From assembly GCA_002337215.1 (NCBI GenBank), contig DDFO01000003.1, positions 34,832 through 55,132 of the forward strand: a stretch of DNA of 20,301 bases, given 5' to 3'. Under the pieces are notes generated by a model, which saw only the letters and a list, made by a program, of their open reading frames with translations, had not been told where the DNA came from and did no database searches. Both the position numbers and the translations under genes were made by a program. The stretch's first letter is position 1. Each line of letters begins with the position of its first letter. Below are positions 1 through 7,830 of this stretch, piece after piece. This stretch comes from Phycisphaerales bacterium UBA1926. GTDB taxonomy: Bacteria > Planctomycetota > Phycisphaerae > Phycisphaerales > UBA1924.

Positions 1-559
1 CCACGCCCCAGAGCCGACCGACCGGCAGCGGGTCGAGCATGTCGTGGATCCGATCGGGCGCGATCACCACCAGCCCGTCCGGCTTGTCCAGATCGCTCGC
101 CAGCTTCGCCAAAAACTTGTTGGGCGCGACACCGACCGAGGCCGTGAGTTGCGTCTCGTTCTTGATCCGCTCACGCACCGCGTGTGCGATCGCGACCCCA
201 TCGCCGAACAGCCCGGCCGAGCCGGTCACATCGACGAACGCCTCATCGACCGAGATCGGCTGCACAAGCGGGCTGAACGATCCCAGGATCTCGAAGACCT
301 GCGTCGAGATTTCTCGGTAGCGGGTCCCGTTCGGCTTCACGACCACCGCATCGGGGCAGAGCCTGAGAGCGACCGCCGTCGGCTGGGCGCTCCGGCACCC
401 GAACGCCCGCGCCTCGTAGCTCGCCGCGGCGACCACGCCCCGCTTGCCCCGCCCGCCCACGAGGACAGGCCGGCCCCGCAGCTCGGTGTCGTCGAGCTGC
501 TCGACGGACGCAAAGAAGGCGTCCATATCGACGTGCAGGATTGTGCGCAACGAGGTCAC
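1..559 (-). CDS. dinB: DNA polymerase IV (Y-family), N-terminal part; runs off the window
   Basis: Error-prone translesion DNA polymerase of the Y family. About 186 residues are visible; the C-terminal little-finger part lies beyond base 1. The start is a GTG at 559-557 with GGGGCG directly upstream; an in-frame TGA further upstream limits alternatives, and a TTG at 550 is the other option. The palm motif [12 protein letters not shown] is at residues 9-20, with the first metal-binding Asp and the Phe steric gate. [11 protein letters not shown] and FGCRSAQP of the fingers are at about 41-60. SVDEAFVD at about 103-110 carries the second catalytic Asp-Glu pair. [16 protein letters not shown] and KPDG follow, as is typical of DinB. 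The family call is firm; subtype cannot be refined without the missing C-terminus. No SOS-type operator was recognised upstream. Confidence 0.92.
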   Translation of the reverse strand, partial: MTSLRTILHVDMDAFFASVEQLDDTELRGRPVLVGGRGKRGVVAAASYEARAFGCRSAQPTAVALRLCPDAVVVKPNGTRYREISTQVFEILGSFSPLVQPISVDEAFVDVTGSAGLFGDGVAIAHAVRERIKNETQLTASVGVAPNKFLAKLASDLDKPDGLVVIAPDRIHDMLDPLPVGRLWGV

Positions 560-764
560 CGCCCCATGATAGGGAAAAATTTGGGTTCAACCTATGGAAT
601 GATCCGTGATCGGCGGGGGTTCTCCTCGACTCGGACCCGGCGACCGGGAACACTATCCCCGTCCGCCGAAGTCTGAAATCACACGTTTACGATCCGCGAT
701 CACCGCGTATCCGCGTCAATAGTCAGAGCCTGCAGAACACAAGAGAGAAGAAAAGGAGCCTCCC

Positions 765-1655
765 ATGGTCCGTACCCTGATTGCCACGATGGTGATGTCC
801 GCGTCGATGTCGGTCGCCTGCCCCACCTGCGGGTGCAGCGACGCGAAAACCGAGACCGTCAGCGCCAACGCGAAAGAATGTTCGACCGAGTGCGCGAGCA
901 CGTGTGACACAACCGCCGCCGCGACCCTGGCGGTCTCCGACGCCACGTCGGGCGAGTGCTGTGGCGCGTCGTCGTGCGACACCGAGGCCGCGACCATGAC
1001 CGTCGCCGGCGATGGCAAGGACTGCGCCGCGACCTGCGACGCCGCGTCGACCTGCTCGACCGCCGCCGGCATCTCCTACGTTGGCTACATGCCCGCGATG
1101 ACCTACAAGGTCGGCGACGAGACCATGACCTGCTCGAAGATGGCGGGCGCGAAGGCCAGCGAGAAGAGCACCCACATGCACTACGTCGTCAAGGGTGTCG
1201 AGTACGACGACCAGGCGAAGGCGATGAGCGCCCACGCCAAGCAGCTCGAGAGCATGATGATGGACCTCGTCCGCGTGCAGTACGCCGTGGACGGCGAGTG
1301 CGTCGCCTGCCCCGACGCCGCCAAGGAGATGGCCGCGTCCTGCGAGTCCAAGAGCCTGCAGTACCGCGTCGGCCCGGCGACCTTCAACAAGGCCGAGGAC
1401 GCGATCAAGGCCTCCATCATGGCCTACAACGCCGCGATGAACACGAAGATGGAGTACGCCGTCGGCGAGGAAACCACCACCTGCTCGGTCTCCGCCGGCG
1501 AGATGGCGAAGGCGCAGAACTGCTCGGTCGAGTACGTCGTGAACGGCCAGCGCACCAACTGCAAGACCAGCGCCGGTTACATGAAGACGCTCGCCAGCGT
1601 GCAGAACGCCCTCAAGGCCCTCGAGACCGCCGCGATGGCGTCCACCGACGCCTGA
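765..1655 (+). CDS. Exported Cys-rich protein with three tandem ~58-residue repeats, function unknown
   Basis: I do not recognise the family. The ATG at 765 has AAGGAG six bases upstream. Residues 1-18 form a short Sec-type signal (hydrophobic, Met/Ala/Ser-rich) ending at VAC; the lipobox match is weak, so lipoprotein status is open. Residues 19-100 are low-complexity Ala/Thr/Ser/Asp sequence holding 12 cysteines, including CPTCGC at 19-24. Residues 112-168, 171-227 and 229-288 are three tandem repeats, each with Tyr-x-Val near the start (Tyr 114, 173, 231), a Cys exactly nine residues later (123, 182, 240), Ala-rich helix-like sequence, a second Tyr-x-Val 26-27 residues after the first Tyr, then an Ala-rich helix. 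There are 19 cysteines in all. An extracytoplasmic metal-binding, thiol-redox or disulfide-rich structural role is possible but is inference. The gene is single, followed by a strong terminator. Confidence 0.85.
   Translation: MVRTLIATMVMSASMSVACPTCGCSDAKTETVSANAKECSTECASTCDTTAAATLAVSDATSGECCGASSCDTEAATMTVAGDGKDCAATCDAASTCSTAAGISYVGYMPAMTYKVGDETMTCSKMAGAKASEKSTHMHYVVKGVEYDDQAKAMSAHAKQLESMMMDLVRVQYAVDGECVACPDAAKEMAASCESKSLQYRVGPATFNKAEDAIKASIMAYNAAMNTKMEYAVGEETTTCSVSAGEMAKAQNCSVEYVVNGQRTNCKTSAGYMKTLASVQNALKALETAAMASTDA
1098..1628 (+). repeat. Three tandem protein-level repeats within the Cys-rich gene
   Basis: The three units encode about 57-60 residues each. Spacing between equivalent Tyr codons is 59 and 58 residues, and between equivalent Cys codons also 59 and 58. 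The nucleotide sequences have diverged, so this is an old domain triplication and not a recent slippage repeat. Units 1 and 3 are most alike (YKVGDETMTCS versus YAVGEETTTCS). Unit 2 keeps the Tyr and Cys positions but has extra cysteines. Confidence 0.75.
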
Positions 1656-1736
1656 GTTTCCCGTGGTTCCGGGTGAACCAGGCAACTGGATCCGACGCGG
1701 TCGGCGATGCCGAAAGCGTCTGAATCGAGAATGAAC

Positions 1737-1773
1737 GAGACGGCCCGGTACCGCACCGGGCCGTCTCTGTTTT
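1737..1773 (+). terminator. Rho-independent terminator after the Cys-rich gene
   Basis: A perfect 13-bp stem (1737-1749 GAGACGGCCCGGT with 1755-1767) closes a five-base loop and is followed by TGTTTT. It starts 81 bases after the stop at 1655 and lies between two convergent genes. The T-tract favours the plus-strand gene; the hairpin could also slow transcription from the opposite side. Confidence 0.88.
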
Positions 1774-1811
1774 GTGGTCGACGGGTCCGCCGTCATCCGA
1801 ACGGTCCCGGC

Positions 1812-2885
1812 TCACGGGCATCCGGAGAGGAAGCTCCCGATGAAGATGCCGATGTCTCCCAGATCGATCACGCCGGTCGCGTCGTAGTCCACCGCGACAT
1901 CCATGAATAAGAAGTAGTTGATGAACAGACCGACGTCGGCAAGGTCGAGCACCGCGTCGCAGTTCAGGTCCGCGTCGCAGGGCACGATCCCGGCGGGGTC
2001 GGCCGCGAGGTTGAAGAACGCCGGCGTCCCGTCGAGATCGAAGATCACGAGTTCCGCGAGCGGCCCGCCCTGGATGGTTTCCATCCAGCGGACCTCACGC
2101 ATGATCTGCCGCTTCTGCCAACCGTTCAGATCGGCGAGCGACATCCCGGGTGACAGCATCGGGTGCCACGGGGGGAGCCCGCCGAAGAACGTGAAGTCGG
2201 GGTCGCGGAGATCGACAATGTACGAACCTTCGGGGCCGATGCCGAGCCCCGCCCGGTCGGGTCCGCCCGCAATGCCCGAACGGATCGGGTCGGCTTCGAA
2301 CCAGGCGGACCCTGATTCGTCGTTCCCGTCGCCACCCACGCGGCAGCCCGGGCAGTTCGTGTTCACCTCACAGCACGGCATGATCGTCGGCGCTCCGTTC
2401 GGGTAGAACGTCGTTCGTTTTTTCTGCGACTTGCCGTAGAAGTAGAACGACGTGACGTCCCACTGCCGGAGCACAGCGTTGGGATAGCTCGCGTAGAGCT
2501 GGCACGATTGGCAGGGCCCGGCGGTGTGCTGGAACGCCTGCGAGACCGAGTACGTCGTCGCGGCCTCGACCGAAACCCCGCCGACATCACCGCCGATCGT
2601 GAACCCCGCGGTCAGCGTGAACTCCTGCCCGACCGTCAGTGTGTTCTGGATGCCGCACGCGTAGCCCGACCCGAGCGGCAGGCAGAACTTCCCGACCGCC
2701 CGCTGCGTGCTGAACCAACTCGACGCACAGAAATCATTCCCGAGCACATCGCTCCGTGTGCTGTTCTCCGTTGTCACATTTGAACAACAGTCGGGAACCG
2801 CGAGCGCCGTTTCGCTCGACGCGCACAGAAGCAGCCCCATCGACGCGAGCGCACCGATACCGCCTCGGACTCTGCGAGTTTCCAT
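1812..2885 (-). CDS. Secreted protein with C-terminal GC-type dockerin; N-terminal domain unknown
   Basis: The ATG at 2885 is chosen because AAGGAG (2892-2897) lies six bases upstream; this gives 357 residues, and the open frame continuing to 2990 is rejected as start. A signal peptide covers residues 1-29, ending ETALA. Residues 30-175 are Cys-rich and beta-strand-like with Thr/Ser/Val alternation (for example TLTVGQEFTLTAGFTIGG), followed by more Cys (MPCCEVNTNCPGC). The middle part is Gly/Pro/Asp-rich. The last ~55 residues form a dockerin-like pair of calcium-loop/helix repeats (DLNCDAVLDLADV and DYDATGVIDLGDI), ending SGCP. This module is common in Phycisphaerae, where it is thought to anchor or sort exported proteins. 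No enzymatic motif is recognised. It is transcribed convergently with the Cys-rich repeat gene. Confidence 0.85.
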   Translation of the reverse strand: METRRVRGGIGALASMGLLLCASSETALAVPDCCSNVTTENSTRSDVLGNDFCASSWFSTQRAVGKFCLPLGSGYACGIQNTLTVGQEFTLTAGFTIGGDVGGVSVEAATTYSVSQAFQHTAGPCQSCQLYASYPNAVLRQWDVTSFYFYGKSQKKRTTFYPNGAPTIMPCCEVNTNCPGCRVGGDGNDESGSAWFEADPIRSGIAGGPDRAGLGIGPEGSYIVDLRDPDFTFFGGLPPWHPMLSPGMSLADLNGWQKRQIMREVRWMETIQGGPLAELVIFDLDGTPAFFNLAADPAGIVPCDADLNCDAVLDLADVGLFINYFLFMDVAVDYDATGVIDLGDIGIFIGSFLSGCP

Positions 2886-2996
2886 TGCCAGCTCCTTCAT
2901 TTTCCCAATCGCGGTGCGGAGCCGCCCACGGACACGCGCCGGCGCAACGCCGCACAGATCCAGTCCGCGGCTGCACGCCCCGCCGCGCAATCTCTG

Positions 2997-3025
2997 AGTA
3001 TCCGAGAAGCGTCGGGTCTTTCCAA
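2997..3025 (-). promoter_or_regulatory. Candidate sigma70-type promoter for the 2885 gene
   Basis: On the minus strand TTGGAA (3025-3020, 4 of 6 matches to TTGACA), a 17-base spacer and GATACT (3002-2997, 4 of 6 to TATAAT) lie about 105 bases before the start codon at 2885. It was found by eye only, and matches of this quality occur by chance. Confidence 0.35.
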
Positions 3026-3100
3026 AGGAAAATCACAAAATCGCCGACACCGACGCGGCGCACTGACGTGGGAAGCCGTCGGGATTGAAGCAGATGGGCG

Positions 3101-4519
3101 TTAGATCTCGCGCCTCGGCCAGGCCGATTCGAGCCGGCGGTGCGCCGTCTCGAAAGCGCGCCGCCACGCACCGTTCCAGCGAGCGACGTTCTGACGCGAG
3201 CCGTACCGCTCGAGCAGTTCGCGTTCGCTCGCGGCCCCGATCACAAGCGGGTCGTTCGCGCCGATACCCTCGTCACCCGAGGCGACCATGACGCGCGAGG
3301 GCAGCGCCATGAGCCGGGTGTTGACACCCCCGGAGGATCTTCCCGGGAGCACGAGCACACGCCACCCCGCGTCGAGCGCCGCGCCGATCACCGCCCGCGC
3401 CGTCCGGTCCGTGCCGCCCACCCAGAGGCGGCCGGGCGAACCGAACGAGGCGAGCAGATCGTTCGCGACGCTGCGTGGATCGACGAGTTCCGTCGCGAGC
3501 GCTTCGATCGTTTTGTCGATCTCGTGACGCGCGATCCACTTCTGTGTCACGCACCGGCTCCACCACCCGTGCACCGCTCGCGCCCACGACCGCTCGGCCG
3601 ACCCGTCGATCCGCGCCGCGTGCGCCGGGCTGAACCGCAGCGCGATCGCCGACGCGCGCGCGAGTTCCTCTGGGCTCAGAAACCGCTCGATGCCGTCCCT
3701 TGCGAACCGGTCCGCGGCGGCCTTCGGATCGACCGCCTCATCGGAGAGCGCCGCGCGCGTCGTCTCTGCGAACAGCGCCGAGCGCACGATCGCCGTTTCG
3801 TTCCCCTCGTCGAGCAGATCGAGCTCCCACCCGCGCGACGATGCCCGCTTGAACGAACGCTGGATCACCGATCGGATCTCCTCGAGCCGGTCGTGCTCCG
3901 CGGCTCCGGTCCGATGTGAATCGTGGCGGATCGTCGCGACCATCGCGGGGATCACCTGCCACCGCACGCCGTCCTCGCAGAGCCGGAGCCACATATCGGC
4001 GTGGGACGCGGTCGTGAGATTGGCGCCGAATCGCTTGCCTTCGAGAAGGCCGCGCTCGACGACGACGCCGGTCGCCGGGAGTGCCGCGACCGCGTCCATT
4101 TCCGCGAACCCGAGCGAGCCCTCCGGGGGGTCGATCGGAGGTCCGTCCGGCGTGCCCCCCGCGTCCGCCACCAGCCACGAGCCGCACGAGGCCCCGAACC
4201 GACCCGCCTTCGCGCCCGCAATCAGATCCGCGAGCGCCGTCGGCGCGAGCGCATCGCCCGCCTCAAGAAACGCGATGTAGTCGCCCGTGGTCAGGTCGAG
4301 CGCCTTGTTCCGCAGCGACGCGTCGGACCGGCCGGGGAGCGCGTGGATCTCGATCCGGTCGTCCTCGACCCCGATCATCCCGCGTGCCCCCTCGACCGCG
4401 GGGGATACCGCGACAAGCAGCCGCCAGTCGCGCAGGTTCTGCCCGAGCACCGTCGCGACGGTCTTCTCGAGCCCCGCGTGCGGCTCTGTGAGTGTCAGGA
4501 TGACATCAATCTGCGGCAT
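3101..4519 (-). CDS. Glycosyltransferase family 2-like protein with long C-terminal extension
   Basis: Predicted cytoplasmic sugar transferase with a GT-A fold in its first ~220 residues. Residues 1-40 (MPQIDVILTL, then VATVLGQNLRDWRLLVAV) match the first beta-alpha-beta nucleotide-sugar-binding unit of GT2 enzymes. RNKALDLTTGDYIAFLEAGD at 70-89 matches the conserved segment before the metal-binding acidic motif, here EAGD. HADMWLRL at about 173-180 fits the later acceptor-side region. Residues ~230-472 are not GT2: a helical section with repeated Trp/Arg is followed by a Rossmann-like stretch (RLWVGGTDRTARAVIGAAL, then WRVLVLPGRSSGG) of unknown role. ATG 4519 follows GGGGG. The gene is divergent from the GT4-like gene at 4721, suggesting a joint role in a surface glycan or glycoprotein. 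Donor and acceptor cannot be inferred. Confidence 0.82.
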   Translation of the reverse strand: MPQIDVILTLTEPHAGLEKTVATVLGQNLRDWRLLVAVSPAVEGARGMIGVEDDRIEIHALPGRSDASLRNKALDLTTGDYIAFLEAGDALAPTALADLIAGAKAGRFGASCGSWLVADAGGTPDGPPIDPPEGSLGFAEMDAVAALPATGVVVERGLLEGKRFGANLTTASHADMWLRLCEDGVRWQVIPAMVATIRHDSHRTGAAEHDRLEEIRSVIQRSFKRASSRGWELDLLDEGNETAIVRSALFAETTRAALSDEAVDPKAAADRFARDGIERFLSPEELARASAIALRFSPAHAARIDGSAERSWARAVHGWWSRCVTQKWIARHEIDKTIEALATELVDPRSVANDLLASFGSPGRLWVGGTDRTARAVIGAALDAGWRVLVLPGRSSGGVNTRLMALPSRVMVASGDEGIGANDPLVIGAASERELLERYGSRQNVARWNGAWRRAFETAHRRLESAWPRREI

Positions 4520-4720
4520 GGAACCCCCGTCGCGTCGCCGACCATCCTAGCGAGACTCGCACCCTCGGCCCGCCCGGCCACCACCCGAAGCACAGCCCGG
4601 GGCCGACTCTGGGTTCAGAAAGCGCGCCGATCGACCGAAAACCGAGAAAGGAGCGTTCCCGACGATCCGACCCCGGGGTCCAGGCTGGTCCAGGCCCGGT
4701 CCACGCTGCGCGATCGACCG

Positions 4721-5953
4721 ATGCCCATGAGCGACACACAAACGCCCGACATCCTGATCCTCACGTTCCCGGGGGGCGGGTCGCTCTCTCGGTGGGAACG
4801 CTTCGGCGTCATCGGGCGCGAGATCGGGTTTGTGGAGGGGGTCGGCCGGTCGGTGCCCCGCATCATCTGCGTCTCGACCGCCGGCACCGACGAGCGGCGC
4901 ATCGCCCGCAACCTGACCGAACAGACCGGGGTGCGCATCGACGCGATCTCCGAGGCCGAGCCCGACCCGGACCTCGGCGAAACCCGAACGCTCGAGCAGC
5001 GCGTCTTGTCCGCCGTTGCCGGGGCGAGTCGCGTCGTGATCCAGACCATCCAGTACGACGACGACGGGGTTGCGCTCCGCCTGCTCAACCCGCTCCGCAG
5101 GGCAGGCATCCGCGTGGCGCTCGTCGCCCGCGGTGCGTTCATCGAGTCCCGCGTGCTCTCGGCCTCGCGCGGACCGCACCACTACGAATCGAGACTCGCC
5201 GCCGAGAAGGAAGGCCGGGTCTGCGCCGCCGCCCAGATCGTCGCGGGCACCTCTGCATCGATGATCGACGAACTCTGCTGGAAACACGGGATCCACCTGA
5301 AGCGCACACGCGTGGTCAACCAGCCGGTCTCCATGCCGCGGGACCCCGATTCGCTCAGCGCAAATCGCGTGAACGATCGCGTCTTGACAACGGGCCGATT
5401 CAGCGGCGGCTGCACCGCGATCCGCTTCGCGATCGAGGCGTTCGGGCTCCTGAGCCCACAGCAGCGCGAGACGCTGACACTCGAGATCATCGGCGACGGC
5501 CCCGACGGACTCGACCTCCCCGCGTACGCCGAATCGCTGGGCGTGAACGCCGAATTTCGCCGCGGCGTGACCCATCCCGAACTGGTCGAGTCGCTCTCGC
5601 GTGCGACCGTGTTTCTGCAGCCCGAGAACGCCCGCCGCCAGTCGATCACCGTGCTCGAGGCGATGTCGCTGGGCTGTCCGGTCGTCGTTGCGGACATTCC
5701 CGAGTACAACGGCCTCGTCGAGAACGGCAGTTCCGGGATCCGTGTCATCCAGGAGCACAAGGCGTACACCTTCGCCGTCGATTGCCTGCTGGGCGATGCC
5801 GGATTCCGCTCGATGATGGCGGACGCGGCCCACGCCCGCGTCGCGTTTGGCTGCAACCCCGATCGGGTGATCGCGCAGATGCTCGCGGTCTACCGTGAGG
5901 CGCTCGAAGCCGCCCCGAAGCAGGGGGAGAAACCCAGCCGACGAGCGTCCTGA
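4721..5953 (+). CDS. Glycosyltransferase family 4-like (GT-B) protein
   Basis: About 410 residues; start ATG 4721 (MPMSDTQ), with ATG 4727 as alternative, and no clear Shine-Dalgarno sequence at either. No signal peptide or membrane segment is seen. The C-terminal Rossmann domain is typical of GT4: VLTTGRFSGGCTAIRFAIEAF at 221-241, LEIIGDGPDG at 254-263, the helix HPELVESLSRATVFLQPE at 285-302, and QSITVLEAMSLGCPVVVADI at 307-326. The usual glutamate pair (E-x7-E) keeps only its second Glu (E313); the first position is Arg. The N-terminal domain (residues 8-200) has ILILTFPGGGSLSRWE in place of the usual Gly-rich acceptor loop, and contains a TxTIQYDDDG-like segment near 109-116. The gene is divergent from the GT2-like gene, with 201 bases between them. 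Confidence 0.82.
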   Translation: MPMSDTQTPDILILTFPGGGSLSRWERFGVIGREIGFVEGVGRSVPRIICVSTAGTDERRIARNLTEQTGVRIDAISEAEPDPDLGETRTLEQRVLSAVAGASRVVIQTIQYDDDGVALRLLNPLRRAGIRVALVARGAFIESRVLSASRGPHHYESRLAAEKEGRVCAAAQIVAGTSASMIDELCWKHGIHLKRTRVVNQPVSMPRDPDSLSANRVNDRVLTTGRFSGGCTAIRFAIEAFGLLSPQQRETLTLEIIGDGPDGLDLPAYAESLGVNAEFRRGVTHPELVESLSRATVFLQPENARRQSITVLEAMSLGCPVVVADIPEYNGLVENGSSGIRVIQEHKAYTFAVDCLLGDAGFRSMMADAAHARVAFGCNPDRVIAQMLAVYREALEAAPKQGEKPSRRAS

Positions 5954-6073
5954 GCGAGATCGTCGGCCGATCCTTCACCCCGCCGGCGCTCGCAGGCCGA
6001 TATCGACCGATGAGCCAAGGACCGGCTCACGACTCTGCTTCACGAGAGCACATCCCACGGATCGGGGATCATC

Positions 6074-6415
6074 ATGCCCAACGCGTCAGACCGCCGCCGA
6101 CACACGCGCACGCCGACCGAGATCGCTTGCAAGCTGATCCAGAACGCGCAGTGCCGCTACCGAACCGCGGTCACCACAGATATCTCCGCCGGGGGTGCCC
6201 TGCTCGATCTGCGGACACCCAAGCCGCTCCGGGCCGGCGAGACGCTCTCGATGTCGGTCAACTGGAACGGCCGGCCTCTGATGAGCCGGGATGAACTCGT
6301 GACCGCCACCGTCGTCCGGGCCGGCCCGCTGCTCGATCAATCGCAACGCGTCGCGGTCGAGTTCGATGAGCCGCAACAGCAGGCGGACGCCTTGCTCGGT
6401 GCCGACGCGGCCTGA
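6074..6415 (+). CDS. Single-domain PilZ protein (probable cyclic-di-GMP receptor)
   Basis: 113 residues. Both PilZ signature motifs are present: R-x3-R in RRRHTR (residues 7-12) and D-x-S-x-x-G in TDISAGGALLDL (D36, S38, G41 region). The remainder alternates beta strands (LSMSVNWNGR, TATVVRAGP, RVAVEFDE) as expected for the PilZ barrel. These residues bind cyclic-di-GMP in characterised members, so this is probably a stand-alone c-di-GMP effector. Its partner is not evident; it sits 120 bases after the GT4-like gene and 126 bases before nadA. The start ATG has GGGGAT about five bases upstream. The short C-terminal tail is Gln/Ala-rich. Confidence 0.85.
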   Translation: MPNASDRRRHTRTPTEIACKLIQNAQCRYRTAVTTDISAGGALLDLRTPKPLRAGETLSMSVNWNGRPLMSRDELVTATVVRAGPLLDQSQRVAVEFDEPQQQADALLGADAA

Positions 6416-6541
6416 TCCGCGATCGCATCCTCTCGAACCCCAGAACCGAACAGATTCCGGAATAAATCGCGGAAAGGCGCGGTTTGTGTGTGCGCGCCGG
6501 GAACCCCGGTGCCCCTAAAGTGACTCCGGAGGTGGAACTTC

Positions 6542-7804
6542 ATGCAGCTTTGGCAACCCTCGCTCCCCGAGGTCTATCGCGGCCTCACGAGCGAACAACT
6601 CGCCGCCCAGATCACCGATCGCCGCACCAGGCTCGGCGATCGTCTCGTCATCCTGGGGCACCACTACCAGCAGGACGAGGTCGTCGCCCACGCCGACTTG
6701 CGGGGCGATTCACTCAAACTCAGCCAGCTCGCCGCGAGCGTCGCGGATGAAAAGCCTGTCGAGTTCGTCGTCTTCTGCGGCGTTCACTTCATGGCCGAGA
6801 CCGCCGACATCCTCACCCCCGATTCGGTCGAGGTGATCCTGCCCGACCTGAGCGCCGGGTGCTCGATGGCGGACATGGCGGCCTACGAGGACACCGTTGC
6901 CGCGTGGGACGAGATCCATCAGACCCTCAACGATCAGCACGGCGGCAACTGGAACGGCCGGGTCGTGCCCATCACCTATGTGAACTCGACCGCCGCGATC
7001 AAGGCGTTCGTCGGCGCGCACGACGGCGTCTGCTGCACGAGCTCCAACGCCGACGCGGTGTTCGAGTGGGCGATGAACGGCGGCGTGCGCCCCAAAGCGG
7101 ACGGCGAGGAGATCAAGATCCTCTTCCTGCCCGATCAGCACCTGGGCCGGAACACCGCGCACAAGTTCGGCGTCGATGTCGCCACCGAGTCCTGTGTCTA
7201 CGACCCGCGGGCCGCCGCGAAGGGCGACGGCATCGGGGGCTCGACCCCCGAGCAGATCGAGGCGTCCAAGGTGATTCTCTGGGCGGGGCACTGCTCGGTC
7301 CACAAGCTCTTCCGCCCCGAGCACTGCGACGAGATCCGTGCGCGCAACGCCGAACTCGCGGCAGGCGAGCAGCCCACGCGGATCCTCGTCCACCCCGAGT
7401 GCGCCAAGGAGGTCGTCGACAAGGCGGACCTCGCGGGCTCGACCGAGTTCATCATCAACACGCTCCGCGACGCCGAGCCCGGCACGAAGTGGGCGGTGGG
7501 GACCGAGTTCCACCTCGTCAACCGCATGTCGGCCGAGTGCGCCGAGCGGGGCGTCGATGTGCGCATCCTCTCGGACTGCCAGTGCCTGTGCACGACGATG
7601 TACCGCATCGATCAGCCCCACCTGCTGTGGGTGCTCGACGGGCTGTGCGGCCTCGCGACGACAGGCGGTGACTCCGAGCCGATCGAGGCGAAGACGCAGA
7701 CCCGCAACGTGATCCGCGTGCACCCCGAGGTCCGCGGCCCCGCCCTGCTCGCGATCGACCGGATGCTCGATCTCTCCGCGCCGATGCCGGCGACAATCGA
7801 TTAA
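6542..7804 (+). CDS. nadA: Quinolinate synthase A ([4Fe-4S] enzyme of NAD synthesis)
   Basis: Condenses iminoaspartate with dihydroxyacetone phosphate to quinolinate in de novo NAD synthesis. 420 residues; ATG 6542 follows GGAGG with nine bases between. Family motifs are in order: VILGHHYQQDEV (36-47), GDSLKLSQ (55-62), FCGVHFMAETADIL (78-91), PDLSAGCSMAD (101-111), ITYVNSTAAIKA (144-155), CCTSSNA (164-170), LPDQHLGRNTA (196-206), WAGHCSVH (247-254), VHPECAKEV (283-291) and CQCLCTTMYRI (346-356). C107, C251 and one of C346/C348/C350 are the expected cluster ligands. The protein is longer than the ~350-residue E. coli enzyme, with extra sequence around 126-140 and 217-240. No nadB or nadC is nearby. 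It converges on the 7831-8622 gene with only 26 bases between stops. Confidence 0.96.
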   Translation: MQLWQPSLPEVYRGLTSEQLAAQITDRRTRLGDRLVILGHHYQQDEVVAHADLRGDSLKLSQLAASVADEKPVEFVVFCGVHFMAETADILTPDSVEVILPDLSAGCSMADMAAYEDTVAAWDEIHQTLNDQHGGNWNGRVVPITYVNSTAAIKAFVGAHDGVCCTSSNADAVFEWAMNGGVRPKADGEEIKILFLPDQHLGRNTAHKFGVDVATESCVYDPRAAAKGDGIGGSTPEQIEASKVILWAGHCSVHKLFRPEHCDEIRARNAELAAGEQPTRILVHPECAKEVVDKADLAGSTEFIINTLRDAEPGTKWAVGTEFHLVNRMSAECAERGVDVRILSDCQCLCTTMYRIDQPHLLWVLDGLCGLATTGGDSEPIEAKTQTRNVIRVHPEVRGPALLAIDRMLDLSAPMPATID

Positions 7805-7830
7805 CGGATCGGCCGGCATCCGTACGACGC

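Noticed and set aside
723-1796. 357-residue open frame on the minus strand across the Cys-rich gene
   Set aside because: His/Gly/Arg-rich composition, and it would read through the terminator; the plus-strand gene has a ribosome site, signal peptide and repeats.
4648-4654. AAAGGAG ribosome-site-like sequence upstream of the GT4-like gene
   Set aside because: No ATG, GTG or TTG lies at a usable distance downstream, and the GT4 fold starts later at 4721.
4547-5833. 428-residue open frame on the minus strand across the GT4-like gene
   Set aside because: Shadow frame; the plus-strand protein shows clear GT4 motifs.
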